From Prevotella sp. (GTDB taxonomy: Bacteria > Bacteroidota > Bacteroidia > Bacteroidales > Bacteroidaceae), in NCBI GenBank assembly GCA_022773395.1, contig JALFBL010000073.1, positions 1 to 64,000 on the forward strand: a DNA stretch of 64,000 nucleotides, given 5' to 3'. The notes under the pieces were generated by a model. It did not search any database. It saw only the letters and a program-made list of their open reading frames with translations, and was not told the origin of the DNA. A program made the position numbers and the translations under genes. How positions within the stretch are numbered: the first letter of the stretch is position 1; each line of letters opens with the position of its first letter. Shown piece after piece: positions 8,868 through 17,366 of this stretch.

Positions 8868-8954
8868 GGAAGTTTGGGTGAGTGGCTGAAACCAGCAGTT
8901 TGCTAAACTGCCGTACGAGTTCTCGTACCGGGGGTTCGAATCCCCCAGCTTCCG
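8868..8954 (+). tRNA. tRNA-Ser (GCT)
   Basis: The cloverleaf folds cleanly. The acceptor stem is GGAAGTT/AGCTTCC with discriminator G. The anticodon stem is GCAGT/ACTGC around loop TTGCTAA, with anticodon GCT at 8902-8904. A class II variable arm (GTACGAG...CTCGTAC) and a GGGGG/CCCCC T-stem follow. The 3' CCA is not encoded, so it must be added after transcription. Confidence 0.95.
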
Positions 8955-8982
8955 CTGAGGTGTAGAAAAAGAAAGTTCACAG

Positions 8983-9057
8983 GGTGGATTCATCTAACGG
9001 TTAGGATACAAGATTCTCAATCTTGGCATAGGGGTTCGATTCCCCTATCCACTACCA
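8983..9057 (+). tRNA. tRNA-Glu (CTC)
   Basis: The acceptor stem is GGTGGAT/ATCCACT, with a G-U pair at position 1-72. The D-loop TCTAACGGTTAGGA is typical for Glu. The anticodon stem is CAAGA/TCTTG around loop TTCTCAA, with anticodon CTC at 9016-9018. The T-arm is AGGGG/CCCCT. CCA is encoded at 9055-9057. It is cotranscribed with tRNA-Ser, 28 bases apart. Confidence 0.93.
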
Positions 9058-9093
9058 AAAGTCGCATCGGAGCAATCCGGTGCGACTTTTTTT
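9057..9093 (+). terminator. Intrinsic terminator of the tRNA operon
   Basis: A 14-base-pair stem (AAAAGTCGCATCGG / CCGGTGCGACTTTT, one wobble) with a 6-base loop is followed by a T-run of seven. It sits directly after tRNA-Glu. Confidence 0.9.
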
Positions 9094-9122
9094 GCTATAT
9101 GCCCAACTGTTGTTGCCTGCCG

Positions 9123-9154
9123 TTTGGCTTTGTCCGGAAAAAGTAGTATTTTTG
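9123..9154 (+). promoter_or_regulatory. Promoter of the U32 peptidase gene
   Basis: The -33 TTTG (9123-9126) and -7 TATTTTTG (9147-9154) have exactly 20 bases between them. They lie 90 bases before the chosen start of the U32 gene. Confidence 0.7.
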
Positions 9155-9241
9155 CAACGTGATGAAAGCGAGGACAGAAATATTTTTTATAACATCCGTT
9201 GAATGAAAACCGCGGAAACCATCAATCAAAGCATCAGGAGA

Positions 9242-11137
9242 ATGAAGCCGTTGCAGACCATAGAATTGCTGGCTCCGGCCAAGAATGCCGAATATGGCAT
9301 GGCCGCCATTGACCATGGAGCCGATGCCGTTTACATTGGCGCGGAAAGTTTTGGCGCAAGGGCGGCTGCCGGCAATCCGATAGAGGATATTGCCATGCTT
9401 TGCAACTATGCCCATCTGTTTGGAGCGAGAGTGTATGTAACGGTGAACACCATCGTCTATGACGAGGAAGTGGAAAAAACCGCGGAACTGTTGAAAAAGC
9501 TGCGCGAGATACACGTGGATGCCGTTTTGGTGCAGGACATGGCCATTATGAAACTGGCCGAGGAGGGACGAGTGCCGCCAATGGTTTTCCATGCAAGCAC
9601 GCAGACGGACAACCGCACGGCCGAAAAGGTGGACTGGCTGCATTCTATGGGTTTCAAGCGGGTGGTGCTGGCCCGTGAACTGTCGGTGGAAGAAATCGCC
9701 GCCATCCACAAGGCCGTTCCAGGTGCAGAACTCGAAGTTTTCGTGCACGGAGCCCTGTGTGTCAGTTACTCGGGCGTGTGCTATGCTTCGCAGCATTGTT
9801 TCAAACGGAGTGCCAACAGGGGGGAATGTGCCCAGTTTTGTCGGTTGAGTTTCGATCTGAAAGATGCCGATGGCCACGTGATTGAGAAATCGCGCCATTT
9901 GTTGTCATTGAAAGACATGTGCCAAATAGATTCGCTGGAGAAGATGATGGCGGCGGGGGCCACCTCGTTCAAGATAGAGGGCAGGCTCAAAGACCTGGCG
10001 TATGTGAAGAACGTGACGGCGGCCTACAGCAAACGGCTGGACGAGATTGTCAAGAAAAATTCCCAACGTTACCGCCGTGCCTCATCAGGCCAATCAAACT
10101 GTCTCTTTACCCCTAATCTGGAAAAAACGTTCCATCGCGGTTACACCTCCTATTTCCTCAATGGCAGGCAACCGCACATTTTTTCGCCAGACACGCCCAA
10201 AGTGATGGGCGAATTTGTAGGGAAAGTGAAGGAAATCAGGACTCATTCGTTCAATGTGGCAGGCACGGCAAGTTTCGCCAACGGCGATGGATTGTGTTTC
10301 ATCAATGACCGCCGCGAGTTGGAGGGCTTCCGTGTAAACAGGGCCGAAGGCAACCGGCTGTTCCCGTTGGCGATGCCCAAGGGACTTTGTTCTGGAACAG
10401 CTCTGTACCGAAACAACGACCAGGAGTTTGAACGGTTGATGAAAAAGCAGACTGCCGAGCGAAAAATGGCACTGGAACTGACGCTTGTCGAGACGGAGAG
10501 CGGATTTGAATTGAGAGCCGGCCATATTTCCGTTCACATGGAAGCAGAGAAACAAACAGCCATGAAGTCGCAGCGCGAAAACATTGAAAGGCAACTTTCC
10601 AAGTTGGGAGGAACACCTTATTACTGTCAGGCGGTACACACCGTTCCAGAGAATTTCCGCTGTTTCGTCCCATCAAGCCTGCTGGCCGACATGCGGCGGC
10701 AGTTGGTTGAAAAACTCTCCCGTTGCCGAGTGGCCGACCATGAGAAGGCTTTGGAAAAAGAAATGGAAAACGCACTGAAAACCACCGAAACTGCTTCTTT
10801 GTACAAAGTGGTGGAAATTGGCGAGGAGTATCGCAAGTTTCCCTACCTCTACAACATATCCAACCGCCTTGCAGAGCGTTTCTATAGAGAGAAAGGAATG
10901 GAAAGGGCGGCCGATGCTTTTGAACTTATGTCGGCCGCATCTGCACGAGATGCCGATGAACCGCTGATCATGCAGTGTCGCCATTGCATCAAATACAGTC
11001 TGGGCTATTGCACGAAAAAGGGAGGTAGGCAACCTCAATGGTGCGAACCGCTCTTTCTGTCTTTGCCCGACGGCAGGCATTTCCGGCTGGAATTTAAATG
11101 CAACGAATGTCAAATGAACGTATATGGAAATCAGTAG
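9242..11137 (+). CDS. U32 family peptidase / RlhA-like rRNA hydroxylation protein
   Basis: This 631-residue protein begins MKPLQTIELLAPAKNAEYG, the conserved U32 start, so I placed the ATG 13 codons inside the listed ORF. The U32 core spans about residues 1-310. It includes FVHGALCVSYSGVCYASQ and the cysteine cluster (RGECAQFCR) that in relatives binds an iron-sulfur cluster. The rest matches the DUF3656/C-terminal region found in long U32 proteins, and the last 40 residues hold further CxxC pairs (CRHC, CNEC). In E. coli the long family member RlhA is needed for 23S rRNA C2501 hydroxylation. By analogy this may be an RNA-modification rather than a protease function. The downstream gene overlaps its end by 14 bases. 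Confidence 0.88.
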   Translation: MKPLQTIELLAPAKNAEYGMAAIDHGADAVYIGAESFGARAAAGNPIEDIAMLCNYAHLFGARVYVTVNTIVYDEEVEKTAELLKKLREIHVDAVLVQDMAIMKLAEEGRVPPMVFHASTQTDNRTAEKVDWLHSMGFKRVVLARELSVEEIAAIHKAVPGAELEVFVHGALCVSYSGVCYASQHCFKRSANRGECAQFCRLSFDLKDADGHVIEKSRHLLSLKDMCQIDSLEKMMAAGATSFKIEGRLKDLAYVKNVTAAYSKRLDEIVKKNSQRYRRASSGQSNCLFTPNLEKTFHRGYTSYFLNGRQPHIFSPDTPKVMGEFVGKVKEIRTHSFNVAGTASFANGDGLCFINDRRELEGFRVNRAEGNRLFPLAMPKGLCSGTALYRNNDQEFERLMKKQTAERKMALELTLVETESGFELRAGHISVHMEAEKQTAMKSQRENIERQLSKLGGTPYYCQAVHTVPENFRCFVPSSLLADMRRQLVEKLSRCRVADHEKALEKEMENALKTTETASLYKVVEIGEEYRKFPYLYNISNRLAERFYREKGMERAADAFELMSAASARDADEPLIMQCRHCIKYSLGYCTKKGGRQPQWCEPLFLSLPDGRHFRLEFKCNECQMNVYGNQ

Positions 11138-12155
11138 AAAATGCCCGTTTGTGCTTGCTGGTCTGTGCATTGTCCTTTTATGCTTGACAGGATGCTACGG
11201 CAACAAGTATAAAGAACACGATGCGTTGGTGACTAACAATCGGGAAATGTTCGATTCGGCAGCTTATGCCCGTCAGCAAAAAGCACTGTCTTTTTTCAGC
11301 CAGCACCATTACACCACGAATTACAACTTCGTGGTGAAAACCGACTCGATGGTTCTGTCGAGGCACTTGTTAGATGCCATGGAAGGATGGATGTCTCCCG
11401 ATACTTTTGTGGTGAGAAAGCATGAGCATTTGGTGGTGGCAGATTTCCGCATCGTGCCCGATGACAGCGTGGACAGCGTTTGGGTGCAGTTGGCGCGCGA
11501 CCAGTTCTCGTTTGGCTGGGTTCACGAATCGGAACTGTTGTCGAAAGTTGTGCCCGACGACCCCATCTCGCAGTTTATATCCGTCTTCTCGGATGTCCAT
11601 CTGCTCATCTTCCTTGTGGTGATATGCTTGATTTCCGTCACTTATTTCATGCGCATGTTCTATCAGCGCAATGCCAAGATTGTGCACTTCAACGACATTG
11701 GCAGCGTTTATCCCACTCTGTTGGCGTTGCTCGTGGCCACCTCTTCCACTCTTTATGCCACGATACAGGTGTTTGCGCCCGAAATGTGGAGACACTTCTA
11801 TTACCATCCTACACTCAATCCGTTCAACGTTCCTCCCATTCTCACCGTTTTCCTCATTCTGGTGTGGGCAATCCTCATTGTCTCGCTGGCGTGCATCGAT
11901 GTGGTGAGACGCCATTTGCCCATGGGTGAAGCCATGCTCTACCTTTGTGGGCTTGTTTCTGTCTGCGCGGTCAACTACATTGTTTTCGGATTGACCACTT
12001 TGTATTATGTGGGCTACGTCCTGCTGGTTCTCTATTTTTATTATGCTGTCAGCATCTACCGTCGAAAGTCCTATTGTAAATATTCGTGCGGAAATTGCGG
12101 AAAGCCCCTGCAGGATAAAGGAATTTGCCCTTATTGTGGTGCGTTCAACGAGTAG
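11124..12155 (+). CDS. Zinc-ribbon membrane protein with lipoprotein-type signal
   Basis: This 343-residue protein begins with a hydrophobic segment ending in a lipobox (LCLTGC). An extracytoplasmic domain of about 140 residues follows. Then come four or five transmembrane segments, such as LLIFLVVICLISVTYF and ILTVFLILVWAILIVSLAC. The cytoplasmic C-terminal zinc ribbon has two CxxC pairs (CGNCG and CPYCG). I recognise it as a conserved Bacteroidales zinc-ribbon-domain membrane protein but know no function. It overlaps the U32 gene by 14 bases, so the two are probably translationally coupled. Confidence 0.75.
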   Translation: MEISRKCPFVLAGLCIVLLCLTGCYGNKYKEHDALVTNNREMFDSAAYARQQKALSFFSQHHYTTNYNFVVKTDSMVLSRHLLDAMEGWMSPDTFVVRKHEHLVVADFRIVPDDSVDSVWVQLARDQFSFGWVHESELLSKVVPDDPISQFISVFSDVHLLIFLVVICLISVTYFMRMFYQRNAKIVHFNDIGSVYPTLLALLVATSSTLYATIQVFAPEMWRHFYYHPTLNPFNVPPILTVFLILVWAILIVSLACIDVVRRHLPMGEAMLYLCGLVSVCAVNYIVFGLTTLYYVGYVLLVLYFYYAVSIYRRKSYCKYSCGNCGKPLQDKGICPYCGAFNE

Positions 12156-12203
12156 AACAGAAGCAAAACTGCCAGTGTTTGGCAATAATCCATATAAATA
12201 AGG

Positions 12204-12235
12204 ATTGCAAATAAAGGGATTTTCCTTTACTTTTG
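12204..12235 (+). promoter_or_regulatory. Promoter of second candidate small RNA
   Basis: A -33 ATTG (12204-12207) and a -7 TACTTTTG (12228-12235) are 20 bases apart. The predicted transcript is short and ends in a strong terminator. Confidence 0.6.
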
Positions 12236-12240
12236 CAAAC

Positions 12241-12331
12241 GTAATCTTTCAGGATTGCTTGAGAGGAGCACATTTGTGGATTATATAATTTGTTAGACAT
12301 TTGCCGCCTTGATCCTCAAGGCGGTTTTTTT
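12241..12331 (+). ncRNA. Candidate small RNA of about 90 nt with terminator
   Basis: Transcription would start near 12241. It would end at the intrinsic terminator CCGCCTTGA-TCC-TCAAGGCGG plus seven T (12304-12331). No ATG-initiated ORF fits inside. It lies 85 bases after the zinc-ribbon gene, so the hairpin could also simply end that operon, but the separate promoter argues for an independent RNA. Length and architecture resemble the candidate at 6767-6858. The identity is unknown to me. Confidence 0.5.
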
Positions 12332-12885
12332 ATGGCACTTGTTTTTGCAGAGTTTTCTGTTGAAATAGAGAAAATACCTTCTTGGGAAGAAAGATTTTTC
12401 TGCCGCATCTGTTTTTTCTGTCGCCGAATGTCAGGGGAATGACAGGTGCCCGCAGGAAAAAAACGGCTCAATATGCCTTTTGATGTTCCGTTGCTGCCCA
12501 GTGGATGATTGTTTGTGTGGCAAGGGATGGTATTTTGAAAAACGGGGGATAATCTGTTGTACGCCAAATAATCATCCGTTGCCGTCCAAGGCATTGTCTG
12601 TATGGTGATGGAAAAATATTCTTCTTTTATTTGAAGCGATAGTTTCTTGAGGGAGGAAATGGGGAAAATCATGGCGTTCTCATGGCATTTTGGTATGTCG
12701 GAAACAGTGGGTTTGTTTTTATGTGCTTGGTGGTCAGTGTGATAGGCGTGTGCTGTTTTTTGCATTTCTCAGGCTGTTGTCCTCCTTGCTGATTTTCAGA
12801 CGGTTCTGAGGACGCAAAAAAAAGTAAAGTTTTCTTAAATGCCACGGTTTGAACCAACAGAACATTGCATTTTCAACGGCATACG
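12332..12885. other. Gene-free stretch with degenerate ATCATCCGTTG-type motifs
   Basis: No ORF here looks real; the 149-residue minus ORF (12316-12765) has no recognisable domain and an implausible composition. The stretch contains copies of a short motif (ATCATCCGTTG near 12575; a related CCGTTG...GGATGATT near 12505). The same motif recurs in the gene-free stretches at 28.7 kb and 50.7 kb. It may be remnant repeat DNA. Confidence 0.4.
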
Positions 12886-12923
12886 AAAAAAGGGAGTTGC
12901 CATCGGTCTGAGACAACTCCCTT
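12886..12923 (-). terminator. Intrinsic terminator of htpG
   Basis: Perfect 10-base arms (AAGGGAGTTG / CAACTCCCTT) close a hairpin that is followed on the minus strand by a run of six T. It lies about 75 bases beyond the htpG stop. Confidence 0.8.
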
Positions 12924-12996
12924 GGGTAGATTTCTTTTCAAAAAGTTTCTGCTCTTGCACCGGGCGTGCGGTGCAAAGACCGTGTGTCAGCCTGTC

Positions 12997-15051
12997 TTAT
13001 TGAATCAGGTCCACGCTTCGTTTCAGGAAAGCATCGAGTGCCGCACCCTTCAGCATGCCGTTTTGCAAGAGAGCCAAGTCAATGAGCTGGTGGATCACGG
13101 GGTTGCCTTTGGCATAGTCGGCGATGATTTGCTTTTTCTTGTTGCGCTGTTCGTTGACAGACTTTTCGGTGTTGTTGACATCGTCCTTTTCTTCTTGTGT
13201 CAATTCTTCCGGTTTCTTGTCTTTCTGACTTTGGCGCAGAGCGGCCAGACGGGCCTCAAGCCCTTTTATTTCGCTATTGACAGGACCCAGTGCGCTGTCG
13301 CAGTTTTCTGTTTCGTTTTCGAGCACTCGCTTGATGAGCGGATGGTCGCTGTTGAGTACAAAGTTGAAAGTGTCGGGCATCTGGGCATAGAAATTCATTC
13401 CCGGCTGGAAACGGCTGATGTCCTTCATGCGGCGCATATACTCGCTCTGCGTGATGACAACGGGTTGGAAGCCTTCGCCCATTGGTTTTACCTCTACCAT
13501 GAATTCCGCTTTCTCGATGGCGGGAATCTGTGAACGGAATGCCTCTGACAAATTGTCACTCAGGTCTTTCTCAAGTTCATCCGTCTTCATGTCGTCCGTA
13601 TTGATGAGCCGGTCGATGATGTCGGCATCGACACGCGTGAAGCGAGACTTTTCCAATTTCTGTTCGAGCATCGACACAACGGGCGTGTCCAGTTGTCCGT
13701 CCATCAACAAAACGCTGTAGCCTTTGGCCTTGGCAGCCTCAATGTAGCTGTATTGTTCTTCTTTGTTGTTGGCGTAGAGATACACCAGATGGCCGTCCTT
13801 GTCGGTTTGGTTATCCTTGATGAGCGTCTTGTATTCATCGAAAGTGAAGTATTTTCCATCCATGTCTTTCAGCAGGCAGAAATCCTTTGCACGGTCGTAG
13901 AAATCTTCTTGCGACAACATTCCGTAGTGGATGAACACCTTCAAGTCGTCCCATTTGTCCTCGTAGTCCTTGCGGTTCTCCTTGAAAATGCTGCTCAACC
14001 GGTCGGAAACTTTCTTGGTGATGTAGGTTGAAATCTTCTTCACGTCGCGGTCGCTCTGAAGGTAACTGCGGCTCACGTTCAGCGGGATGTCTGGCGAATC
14101 GATGACACCGTGCAGCAGCGTGAGAAACTCTGGAACGATGCCTTCCACCTGGTCGGTTACGAAAACCTGGTTGCAGTAGAGTTGGATTTTGTTGCGCTGC
14201 ATGTCGATGTTGCTCTTCAGGCGCGGGAAGTAGAGAATGCCCGTGAGGTTGAAAGGATAGTCAACATTGAGGTGAATCCAGAAGAGTGGTTCGTCCTGCA
14301 TGGGATAGAGTGTCCGGTAGAAACGCTTGTAGTCTTCGTCTTTCAGGGTGCTGGGTGTTTGGGTCCACAGCGGCTTCTCGTTGTTGATCACGTTGTCCTC
14401 GTCTGTATCCACCTGTTTGCCGTCTTTCCAGTCGGTCTTTTTGCCGAACACCACGGGTACGGGCAAGAACTTGCAATATTTGTTGAGCAATGATTCTATC
14501 TTGTGTTTCTCAAGAAATTCCTTGCAGTCGTCGTCGATGTAGAGAACAATGTCCGAACCGCGGTCTTCCTTTTCGGCATCTTCGATAGAGAACTCGGGAC
14601 TTCCGTCGCAGCTCCATTTCACGGCCTTTGCACCCTCTTGGTAGCTTCTTGTGATGATTTCCACCTTTTTGCTCACCATGAAAGAGGAATAGAAGCCCAA
14701 GCCAAAGTGGCCGATAATGGCGTTGGCATTGTCTTTGTATTTGTCCAAGAAGTCGTTTACTCCCGAGAAGGCGATTTGGTTGATGTACTTGTCGATCTCT
14801 GCTTCGGTCATGCCAATGCCGTTGTCGCTGATGGTAAGCGTTCCTTTTTCGGCATCCAGCTTCACACACACTTTCAGTTCTCCCAGCTCGCCTTTGAAGT
14901 CGCCGCGGTCTGCGAGCGTCTTGATTTTCTGTGTGGCATCGACAGCGTTGGAGACCATTTCGCGGAGAAAAATCTCATGGTCGGAATACAAGAACTTTTT
15001 GATGACGGGGAATATGTTTTCTGTTGTAACCCCAATGTTTCCTTTCTGCAT
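12997..15051 (-). CDS. htpG: Molecular chaperone HtpG (Hsp90)
   Basis: This 684-residue protein is a full-length Hsp90. The N-terminal GHKL ATPase has VSNAVDATQKI, then DNGIGMTEAEID and GHFGLGFYSSFM. The middle domain (about 235-500) contains the catalytic-loop arginine region SRSYLQSDRDVKK, and the C-terminal dimerisation domain follows. Like other Bacteroidales HtpG it is longer than the E. coli protein (624), with an acidic insertion (about 590-640; QKDKKPEELTQEEKDDVNN). It is a cytoplasmic ATP-dependent folding chaperone. It stands alone with a terminator at 12886-12923. I see no clear promoter. Confidence 0.97.
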   Translation of the reverse strand: MQKGNIGVTTENIFPVIKKFLYSDHEIFLREMVSNAVDATQKIKTLADRGDFKGELGELKVCVKLDAEKGTLTISDNGIGMTEAEIDKYINQIAFSGVNDFLDKYKDNANAIIGHFGLGFYSSFMVSKKVEIITRSYQEGAKAVKWSCDGSPEFSIEDAEKEDRGSDIVLYIDDDCKEFLEKHKIESLLNKYCKFLPVPVVFGKKTDWKDGKQVDTDEDNVINNEKPLWTQTPSTLKDEDYKRFYRTLYPMQDEPLFWIHLNVDYPFNLTGILYFPRLKSNIDMQRNKIQLYCNQVFVTDQVEGIVPEFLTLLHGVIDSPDIPLNVSRSYLQSDRDVKKISTYITKKVSDRLSSIFKENRKDYEDKWDDLKVFIHYGMLSQEDFYDRAKDFCLLKDMDGKYFTFDEYKTLIKDNQTDKDGHLVYLYANNKEEQYSYIEAAKAKGYSVLLMDGQLDTPVVSMLEQKLEKSRFTRVDADIIDRLINTDDMKTDELEKDLSDNLSEAFRSQIPAIEKAEFMVEVKPMGEGFQPVVITQSEYMRRMKDISRFQPGMNFYAQMPDTFNFVLNSDHPLIKRVLENETENCDSALGPVNSEIKGLEARLAALRQSQKDKKPEELTQEEKDDVNNTEKSVNEQRNKKKQIIADYAKGNPVIHQLIDLALLQNGMLKGAALDAFLKRSVDLIQ

Positions 15052-15153
15052 GATTTTCTAATTTATTGGTAATATCTGTCCTGCTATATACAAAATCCGT
15101 GCCAATGGGGAACCCCGCATATACAACCTCTCAAAAAATATCAGAAATGTTGC

Positions 15154-15510
15154 TTAGTTTTCTTTAAAGGCCACGACTTGAGTCATGTTGTGGTCGAGAT
15201 AGAATGTCCGGATGGTCGTATCGTTGTCTTGAACCAGTTTCATTCGGGTGTAGATATATACATCGGACGTGTTCTTTCCGTATGGGATGTTGCCTTTGAA
15301 TTTTTTGTCGTTTTGGGCAGTTGCACGCATTTTCTTGATGGACAGTTCCGTTAAAAGGTGTGTGGAGTCCAATTTCATGAGGTCGGTAGAATAGTCGGTG
15401 TTGACCAGATTTTTGTCGAGAAAGTCTTTGACGGTGGAGGTGGCCTTGTGCTGCTTGCCACAAGAAACGAGCAGAATGATGGAAATTGCGGACAGAATCA
15501 GTTTTTTCAT
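15154..15510 (-). CDS. Small lipoprotein of unknown function
   Basis: This 118-residue protein has a lipoprotein signal (MKKLILSAISIILLVSCGKQ) with the lipidated Cys at about residue 17. The mature part is short, mixed alpha/beta and ends TQVVAFKEN. I do not recognise the family. It lies between pepD and htpG, all on the minus strand, but a strong terminator separates it from pepD. It is probably transcribed separately and anchored in the envelope. Confidence 0.7.
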   Translation of the reverse strand: MKKLILSAISIILLVSCGKQHKATSTVKDFLDKNLVNTDYSTDLMKLDSTHLLTELSIKKMRATAQNDKKFKGNIPYGKNTSDVYIYTRMKLVQDNDTTIRTFYLDHNMTQVVAFKEN

Positions 15511-15556
15511 AATTTTGTTTGGGGTGTGGAGAGGGGACTGCCAATGCTTGGTTATA

Positions 15557-15614
15557 GAAAAATGAGTTGCATTTCATCCTGTGTCCGTGGGGGCATGGAG
15601 GAAAGGCAACTCAT
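15557..15614 (-). terminator. Extended-hairpin terminator of pepD
   Basis: Nine-base arms ATGAGTTGC/GCAACTCAT enclose further imperfect pairing (TTTC/GAAA, TCC/GGA). They are followed on the minus strand by five T. The element lies 17 bases past the pepD stop. Confidence 0.75.
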
Positions 15615-15630
15615 CTGGTATATGCGAAAA

Positions 15631-17091
15631 CTATTCCTTAACGGGAACGTTCTTCAAGATTTCCAACAGGTGATTCCATACCATTTCTACGGTAGGGATG
15701 TGCAGACGCTCATCGGGAGAGTGAACACCACGCAGCGTGGGGCCGAAGGACACCATGTCGAGGTTGGGGTACTTTTCGGAGAACAGTCCGCATTCGAGTC
15801 CTGCGTGTATGCCGAGCACTTTCGGCTCTTTGTTGAACAGTTTTCTGTAGGTTTCAACGGCGAGGGCTGTCAGTTTGCTGTCCGGGTTCATTTTCCATGC
15901 GGGATAGCCATCGCCCTGGGTTACTTCTGCACCGGCCAACTGGAAGAGTGCCTTGATGGTGAATGCCTGGTTGTCGAGTGCGCTCATCACGTTGCTGCGC
16001 TGTGATGCTACGACAGAAATGGCATTGTCGGTTGTTTCTACGCTGGCCACGTTGCTGGAAGTTTCCACCATCCATGCCAATGCCTCGTCTTGGCACATGG
16101 CAAAGATGCCGTTGTCGATGGCCTGTAGTGCCTGAATGATTTTGGTGCTCTTCTCTACGGGAATTACAGGCTCTGCGTCTGCGCTTTCCATGGCAAACTG
16201 CATGGAATGTTCCGTAACGTGGAATTCCTCTTCAATGTTGGTGGTGAACACGTTCCATGCTGCGCGCACTTCTTCTTTTGCCTGGGCAGGAACGGCGAAC
16301 ACGACTTTACCGTCGCGAGGAATGGCGTTGTGCAGTTTGCCTGCATTGAACTTGGCCAAGCGCACTCCGAATTTTTCCTGAACGATGTAGAGGAAGCGTG
16401 CGAGAATCTTGATGGCATTGGCGCGCTTCTTGTTGATGTCATCGCCAGAGTGACCACCCACCAAACCCTTGATGGATGCGCTCATGAAGAAGTGGTCGGC
16501 AGGAGCTTTCTCACGGTTGAAAGCAAACTTCGCGAAGGTGGTTCTGCCGCCAGCGCATGAAATGAAAATCTGGCCTTCATCTTCTGAGTCGAGATTGATG
16601 AGCATGTTGCCTGTCATGAATCCGGGTTCCATGCCTTCTGCACCGGTAAGCCCCGTTTCTTCATCGCGCGTAAATACGCATTCGATGGGGCCGTGCTCCA
16701 GGTCGTTGGAATCGAGGATGGCCAATTCAATGGCACAGCCGATGCCATCGTCGGCACCTAAGGTGGTGCCCTTTGCGCACAGCCATTCACCATCTACATA
16801 GGTCTGGATGGGGTCGTTGTCGAAATCAAATTCTATGTCAACGAGTTTCTCGCAAACCATGTCCATGTGGCTTTGCAGAATCACGGTATCCTTGTTTTCA
16901 TATCCAGAAGTGGCGCCTTTGCGAATCAATACGTTTCCTGTGGCATCGACAATCGTTTCAAGCCCGCGGCTTTCACCGAATTCTTTCAGATAGGCAATCA
17001 TTTTTTCCTCGCGCTTGCTGGGACGGGGAATTTGGTTGATCTTCGCAAAATGTTCAAAGACGCATGCTGGTTTTAAATCACTTTTATTCAT
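15631..17091 (-). CDS. pepD: Aminoacyl-histidine dipeptidase (peptidase D)
   Basis: This 486-residue cytoplasmic metallopeptidase of family M20 hydrolyses dipeptides such as Xaa-His. Metal-binding motifs are visible: LQSHMDMVCEK (about 80), GADDGIG (about 118), and DEETGLTGAEGM (about 147) with the catalytic Glu. The lid domain lies at about 210-390. Length fits the PepD family. It is divergent from the small membrane protein gene at 17159 and ends in its own terminator. Confidence 0.95.
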   Translation of the reverse strand: MNKSDLKPACVFEHFAKINQIPRPSKREEKMIAYLKEFGESRGLETIVDATGNVLIRKGATSGYENKDTVILQSHMDMVCEKLVDIEFDFDNDPIQTYVDGEWLCAKGTTLGADDGIGCAIELAILDSNDLEHGPIECVFTRDEETGLTGAEGMEPGFMTGNMLINLDSEDEGQIFISCAGGRTTFAKFAFNREKAPADHFFMSASIKGLVGGHSGDDINKKRANAIKILARFLYIVQEKFGVRLAKFNAGKLHNAIPRDGKVVFAVPAQAKEEVRAAWNVFTTNIEEEFHVTEHSMQFAMESADAEPVIPVEKSTKIIQALQAIDNGIFAMCQDEALAWMVETSSNVASVETTDNAISVVASQRSNVMSALDNQAFTIKALFQLAGAEVTQGDGYPAWKMNPDSKLTALAVETYRKLFNKEPKVLGIHAGLECGLFSEKYPNLDMVSFGPTLRGVHSPDERLHIPTVEMVWNHLLEILKNVPVKE

Positions 17092-17158
17092 AATTAATGT
17101 ATTTTTTATTAGTATTATCGCAATATTTAATTAACTTTGCAGCGCAAAATTACAAAAA

Positions 17159-17365
17159 ATGATAGAAACTCTCGTCATAAGCATGTTAATAATTGCTATA
17201 AGTATAGTATTATTATGCATAAAGTTGATTTTAAAGGAAAACGGCAGGTTTTCTTCGCAGCATATCCATGACAATCCGGGTTTGAGGAAGATGGGAATCC
17301 ATTGTGTGATGGAACAGGACAGAGAGGCCAAAGAGAAAGCGTTGAAACTTAAGAAAAACAAATAA
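17159..17365 (+). CDS. Small single-pass membrane protein
   Basis: This 68-residue protein has one transmembrane helix (residues about 4-25, LVISMLIIAISIVLLCIKLI) and a basic cytoplasmic tail (FSSQHIHDNPGLRKMG). It resembles a short conserved Bacteroidales membrane protein with no assigned role. A -7 element TAACTTTG (17132-17139) lies 20 bases before the ATG. Its stop is one base before the start of the OmpH-like gene, so the two form an operon and may act together in the envelope. Confidence 0.75.
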   Translation: MIETLVISMLIIAISIVLLCIKLILKENGRFSSQHIHDNPGLRKMGIHCVMEQDREAKEKALKLKKNK

Positions 17366-17366
17366 T

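Noticed and set aside
12316-12765. 149-residue minus ORF in gene-free DNA
   Set aside because: No family, implausible composition, and it runs through the terminator of the candidate small RNA.
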